This document shows positions 61,008-64,000 of a stretch of DNA of 64,000 nt, one piece after another. A model generated the notes under the pieces. That model searched no databases, was not told where the DNA came from, and saw only the letters and a program-made list of their open reading frames with translations. The translations under genes and the position numbers were made by a program. Within the stretch, counting starts at the first letter, position 1. Each line of letters starts with the position of its first letter. The stretch comes from DASRWT01 sp963748485 (lineage in GTDB: Bacteria; Methylomirabilota; Methylomirabilia; Rokubacteriales; CSP1-6). The DNA lies in assembly GCA_963748485.1 (NCBI GenBank), contig CAVVJF010000012.1:1-64000 (forward strand). Reading direction: 5' to 3'.

Positions 61008-61337
61008 CTAGTAGACGGGCGGCGCGTAGATAGTGAGGCAAAAGAGCGGCGCGGTACCCGGGTTCTCCAGGTGGTGCCGGGTACCGGCGGGGATCATGAC
61101 GCAGGCGCCCGGTCCGGCCTCGCCCTCGACGTCCCCGACCCGCACCCGGGCCCGGCCCTCGATGACGTAGATGATCTGGTCCCCCACATGGACCTCCTCG
61201 GGGCCGGCGTCCTCGCCGGGCGGTATCGTCATCACCGCGGTCTGGCTCCGCCCGGTGTCCTGCATGACCTCGAAGTAACGACCGCGAAGGGGCGTGGTGT
61301 CGACCACGCCCCTGGGGGATCGTCTGGCGTCGCTCAT
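61008..61337 (-). CDS. Cupin-domain protein
   Basis: A 109-residue single-domain cupin. Motif 1 is read in GPEEVHVGDQIIYVIEGRAR, with one His and conserved Glu, and motif 2 in GACVMIPAGTRHHLEN with two His. These may bind a divalent metal. Role unknown; regulators or small-molecule isomerases are common in this group. The ATG overlaps the upstream permease stop as ATGA, linking it to the ABC importer. Confidence 0.82.
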   Translation of the reverse strand: MSDARRSPRGVVDTTPLRGRYFEVMQDTGRSQTAVMTIPPGEDAGPEEVHVGDQIIYVIEGRARVRVGDVEGEAGPGACVMIPAGTRHHLENPGTAPLFCLTIYAPPVY

Positions 61338-63073
61338 GGCTGACCTCCGGCGGCGGCCACCGCGCCCGCCTGAGTCCAGGCTTGCGTTCGACGGGTGACG
61401 CCCTTCATCGCGATCCAGTAGAGGAGGCGCACCGCGAGCCCGATGGCGATGATGAGCACGGACATCGCAGCCGCCTGCGCGGTGTCGCCGGCGTCGTCCA
61501 TCAGGAGCACCGCCACCGCGGCGAGCTCGGTCCCCGGCGCGACGAGGAAGACCACCGCGGACAGCGTGACCATGGCGTTGAGAAAGAAGTACATGCTGAT
61601 GGCCACGATAGTGGGCAGCGCGATGGGCACCGTCACGCGCCAGAACGTTCGGTAGAAGGGCACGCCCAGCGACGCGGACACGTTCTCGAATTCGGCGTCC
61701 ATCTGCTTGAGAGAGGCGGTGGCGGTGAGGAAGCCCACCGTGAAGTAGTGGATGACGTTCGATACGACGAGGATGGCGAGAGTGGCGTAGAAGCGGTTCA
61801 GGGGGCTGTCCGGCGCGTTGAACGTGAAGATGTAGGCGAGGCCGAGCACCATGCCGGGGATGGACACGGGCAGGATGGACAGGAGATAGAGCGGCCCGCT
61901 CGCGAGCGTCCGACACTTCTCCACGACGTAGGCCCCGCCGAAGGTCAACACCGTGCCCACCACCGCCGTCCACAGCGACACGTGCACGCTGTTCCACAGC
62001 GGCGCGTAGCCCCCCACCGTGTCGAACGCGTAGTGCTTGAGAGTGAGCCCCATGTTGTACGGCCAGCGGTGGACGAGCGAGGCGATCAGGATCACGAGGT
62101 AGATCCCCGCGATCACCGCCGCGATGGCGGCGCAGTAGGCGAGGGCGGCCCCGTCGGCGAGACGGCTGGGAGCGGGAACCAGGGGCCGTGACGAGGCCGT
62201 CACCAGGGCGTACTGCCGCCGCTGGACGATCCGGTCCACCACGAAGGCGAGCACGGCGGGGACCAGCAGCACCACCGAGACGGTGGCGCCCATGGTGAAG
62301 TTCTGCTGCCCCGAGACCTGGTTGTAGATCTCGGTCGCCATGACGGAGAACTTGCCCCCGATCACCTTGGGCGCGCCGAAGTCCGTGATCACGGTGGTGA
62401 ACACCACGAAGCAGGCGCTCACGAGGCCGAACTTCACGCCGGGCAGGGTGACGGTGAGAAACGTTTTGAGATTCGAGGCGCCCAGCGTGCGGGCAGCGTC
62501 GTAGAGCCGGGCGTCGGTGGCCGACAGCGCGGCGATCAGGATGAGAAGGGCGTGGGGGAAGCAGTAGAACACCTCCGCGAACACGATGCCCTTGGCGCCG
62601 TAGATCCCCACGTTCCACCCGGTCATGCGCGTGAAGATGCCGTTGTTGCCGAAGACGTAGACGAACGCAAAAGCCTGGACCAGGGACGGCGCGAAGATCG
62701 GGAGCATCGCGATCACGCGGAAGAAGCCCTTGCCCGGTATCTGGGTCCGCGTGAGGGCATAGGCATAGCCGAACGCGAGGCCGACCGTGAGCGCCATGGA
62801 CAGGAGCGCGACGAAGAGGCTGTTGGTGATGGACGCGGCGATGGCGGGGGTGCCGAAGTAGCGGGCGTAGTTGGCCAGCCCGATCCAGCGTCCGTCATTG
62901 TCGAGCAGGCTCCGCCAGATGATCTTGCCCATGGGGAGCACGATGAAGAGGTAGAGCACGACGACGAAGCCCGCCACCAGCATCCAGCGCGCGGCATCCT
63001 CGCGCCCGAACCGATGCCGCACCACCCCGTCCGGGATCGGCGCGGCGGTGGCCTCGGCAGAGACCAGGGCCAC
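61334..63073 (-). CDS. ABC transporter permease, two fused permease domains (2-aminoethylphosphonate/iron(III) type)
   Basis: A 579-residue membrane protein with two binding-protein-dependent permease domains in tandem, about twelve segments in all. EAA-like loops are seen as ARTLGASNLKTFLTVTLPGV (near residue 192) and SASLGVPFYRTFWRVTVPIA (near 470). This arrangement is that of FbpB and of the putative 2-aminoethylphosphonate permease PhnU2. It pairs with the ATPase upstream. GTG start at 63073. The binding protein is outside the window. Confidence 0.85.
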   Translation of the reverse strand: MALVSAEATAAPIPDGVVRHRFGREDAARWMLVAGFVVVLYLFIVLPMGKIIWRSLLDNDGRWIGLANYARYFGTPAIAASITNSLFVALLSMALTVGLAFGYAYALTRTQIPGKGFFRVIAMLPIFAPSLVQAFAFVYVFGNNGIFTRMTGWNVGIYGAKGIVFAEVFYCFPHALLILIAALSATDARLYDAARTLGASNLKTFLTVTLPGVKFGLVSACFVVFTTVITDFGAPKVIGGKFSVMATEIYNQVSGQQNFTMGATVSVVLLVPAVLAFVVDRIVQRRQYALVTASSRPLVPAPSRLADGAALAYCAAIAAVIAGIYLVILIASLVHRWPYNMGLTLKHYAFDTVGGYAPLWNSVHVSLWTAVVGTVLTFGGAYVVEKCRTLASGPLYLLSILPVSIPGMVLGLAYIFTFNAPDSPLNRFYATLAILVVSNVIHYFTVGFLTATASLKQMDAEFENVSASLGVPFYRTFWRVTVPIALPTIVAISMYFFLNAMVTLSAVVFLVAPGTELAAVAVLLMDDAGDTAQAAAMSVLIIAIGLAVRLLYWIAMKGVTRRTQAWTQAGAVAAAGGQP

Positions 63074-63077
63074 CGCG

Positions 63078-64000
63078 TCAGCCCTCCGCCCGGAACGCGC
63101 GCAGGGCGTCGGGACGGAGCGCCAGCGACAGCTCGCCGCCCTCCTTCGCTCCCAGCTCGGCGAAGGAATTCGCGGCGACGTCGCACTCGATGACGGCCTC
63201 GCCGTCCCCGGGCAGGGACAGCACCAGCCGCGTGAAGGAGCCCAGGAACTGGATGGAGCGGATGCGCGTCACGACACGGTTGGGGGCCACCTGGGCAGCC
63301 GGTCCGACCACGATCTCCTCGGGTCGTATCGCCAGGGTCAAGGCCTCGCCCGCCGGGGCCGGCGTCTCGTCCGTCCGGGCGGGCAGATAGCTGATGTCTG
63401 TCCCGCCCAGCCGCGCGGTGCCTGGCCGCGCGCCCGCGGTGGCGGCGAGGAAGTTCATCTGCCCCACGAAGCGCGCCACGAAGGGGGAGCGCGGGCGTGT
63501 GTACACCTCGACCGGGGGCCCCACTTGCTCCACGACCCCGTGGTTCATCACCACGATACGATCCGCCATGGCGAGGGCTTCTTCCTGATCGTGCGTGACC
63601 ATGATGGTCGTGATGCCGAGCCGGCGCTGCAGCGCCCGGATCTCGTGCCGGAGCGACTGGCGCACGCGCGCGTCCAGCGCGGAGAGCGGCTCGTCGAGGA
63701 GCAGGAGGGTCGGCGACGGCGCCAGCGCCCGGCAGAGGGCGATCCGCTGCTGCTCGCCGCCCGAGAGCTGCGCGGGATACTTGTCGCGGTGGTGGCGAAG
63801 CCCCACGAGCGTGAGCAGCTCGTCCACCTTCCTGCCGATCTCCGCCCTGGCGAGCTTGCGCGTCTCCAGCCCATAGCCCACGTTGCGGGCCACGGTGAGG
63901 TTGGGAAAGAGCGCGTAGGACTGAAAGACGATGCCGTAGTTGCGCTCGGACGGCGGCAGGGCTGAGACGTCGCGCCCCGCCATCATCACCACGCCCGCGT
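63078..64000 (-). CDS. ABC transporter ATP-binding protein, PhnT/FbpC/PotA-like, 5' end cut by window edge
   Basis: At least 300 residues of an importer ATPase; the N-terminus with Walker A is beyond 64000. Visible: Q-loop NYGIVFQSYALFPNLTV, signature LSGGEQQRIALCRAL, Walker B LLLLDEPLSALD, H-loop VTHDQEEAL and a C-terminal TOBE domain (LTLAIRPEEIVV onward). All motifs are canonical, in contrast to the ATPase at 48639-49741. The sequence type and the fused permease next to it suggest phosphonate or iron uptake. Confidence 0.87.
   Translation of the reverse strand, partial: AGVVMMAGRDVSALPPSERNYGIVFQSYALFPNLTVARNVGYGLETRKLARAEIGRKVDELLTLVGLRHHRDKYPAQLSGGEQQRIALCRALAPSPTLLLLDEPLSALDARVRQSLRHEIRALQRRLGITTIMVTHDQEEALAMADRIVVMNHGVVEQVGPPVEVYTRPRSPFVARFVGQMNFLAATAGARPGTARLGGTDISYLPARTDETPAPAGEALTLAIRPEEIVVGPAAQVAPNRVVTRIRSIQFLGSFTRLVLSLPGDGEAVIECDVAANSFAELGAKEGGELSLALRPDALRAFRAEG

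Overview
This 64 kb, very GC-rich window reads as a chromosomal piece from an uncultivated soil or sediment bacterium. Tight gene packing with ATGA/GTGA start-stop overlaps, three Liv-type (branched-chain amino acid family) ABC importers, two tripartite tricarboxylate (TctABC) transporters, class III CoA-transferases and many acyl-CoA enzymes are most reminiscent of Candidatus Rokubacteria (Methylomirabilota). That assignment is inference from gene content; there is no rRNA or other marker gene here, and no tRNA, CRISPR array, prophage or transposase was found.

Layout. 1-6.6 kb (-): a Liv importer operon (livF cut by the window edge, binding protein, livM, livH, livG) led by a fatty-acyl-CoA ligase, with a good sigma-70-like promoter at about 6.64 kb. 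6.7-14 kb (-): a TTC38-like TPR protein, tctA, tctB, tctC, two class III CoA-transferases and a gamma-carbonic-anhydrase-like hexapeptide protein. 14-21.5 kb (+), divergent from it: enoyl-CoA hydratase, TPP enzyme, D-2-hydroxyacid dehydrogenase, ACMSD-like amidohydrolase, UbiD-type decarboxylase and AMP ligase. Together these two arms look like one uptake, CoA activation and decarboxylation pathway for an unknown organic acid. 21.5-23.1 kb: Uma2 nuclease-like protein, NUDIX hydrolase, SET-domain protein.

23.1-38.3 kb (-) is a branched-chain amino acid uptake and catabolism block: gntR, etfB, etfA, acyl-CoA dehydrogenase, a B12 mutase large subunit, ilvE, a HIT protein, the mutase B12 subunit, a second acyl-CoA dehydrogenase, enoyl-CoA hydratase, then livG, livF, a binding protein, livH and livM. 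The mutase carries Phe80 and Gln198, the isobutyryl-CoA mutase residues, instead of the Tyr and Arg of methylmalonyl-CoA mutase. This suggests valine is routed through isobutyryl-CoA to butyryl-CoA and beta-oxidation. trpD lies just upstream, followed by a third Liv importer (38.4-42.9 kb) with its own acyl-CoA dehydrogenase and a 3-hydroxybutyryl-CoA dehydrogenase.

45-56 kb (-): apt, two tandem HAD hydrolases, enoyl-CoA hydratase, rhodanese, a degenerate ABC ATPase, an MFS carrier, a zinc alcohol dehydrogenase, an orphan ABC_sub_bind protein, a CMD/AhpD-family protein with an in-frame TGA in a CxxU motif (candidate selenoprotein), a response regulator, a Cof-type phosphatase and a TIM-barrel isomerase-like protein. 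About eighteen single-base frame breaks, nearly all insertions, sit between 46.7 and 55.8 kb and nowhere else; they look like a local sequence-quality problem rather than gene decay. 56-64 kb: small proteins, a NUDIX hydrolase (+), a second TctABC set with an SDR, a cupin, and a phosphonate/iron-type ABC importer cut by the right edge.

A dispersed repeat, in places with a 57-bp unit, sits at the 3' end of minus-strand genes at four loci and supplies the C-terminus of at least one protein.
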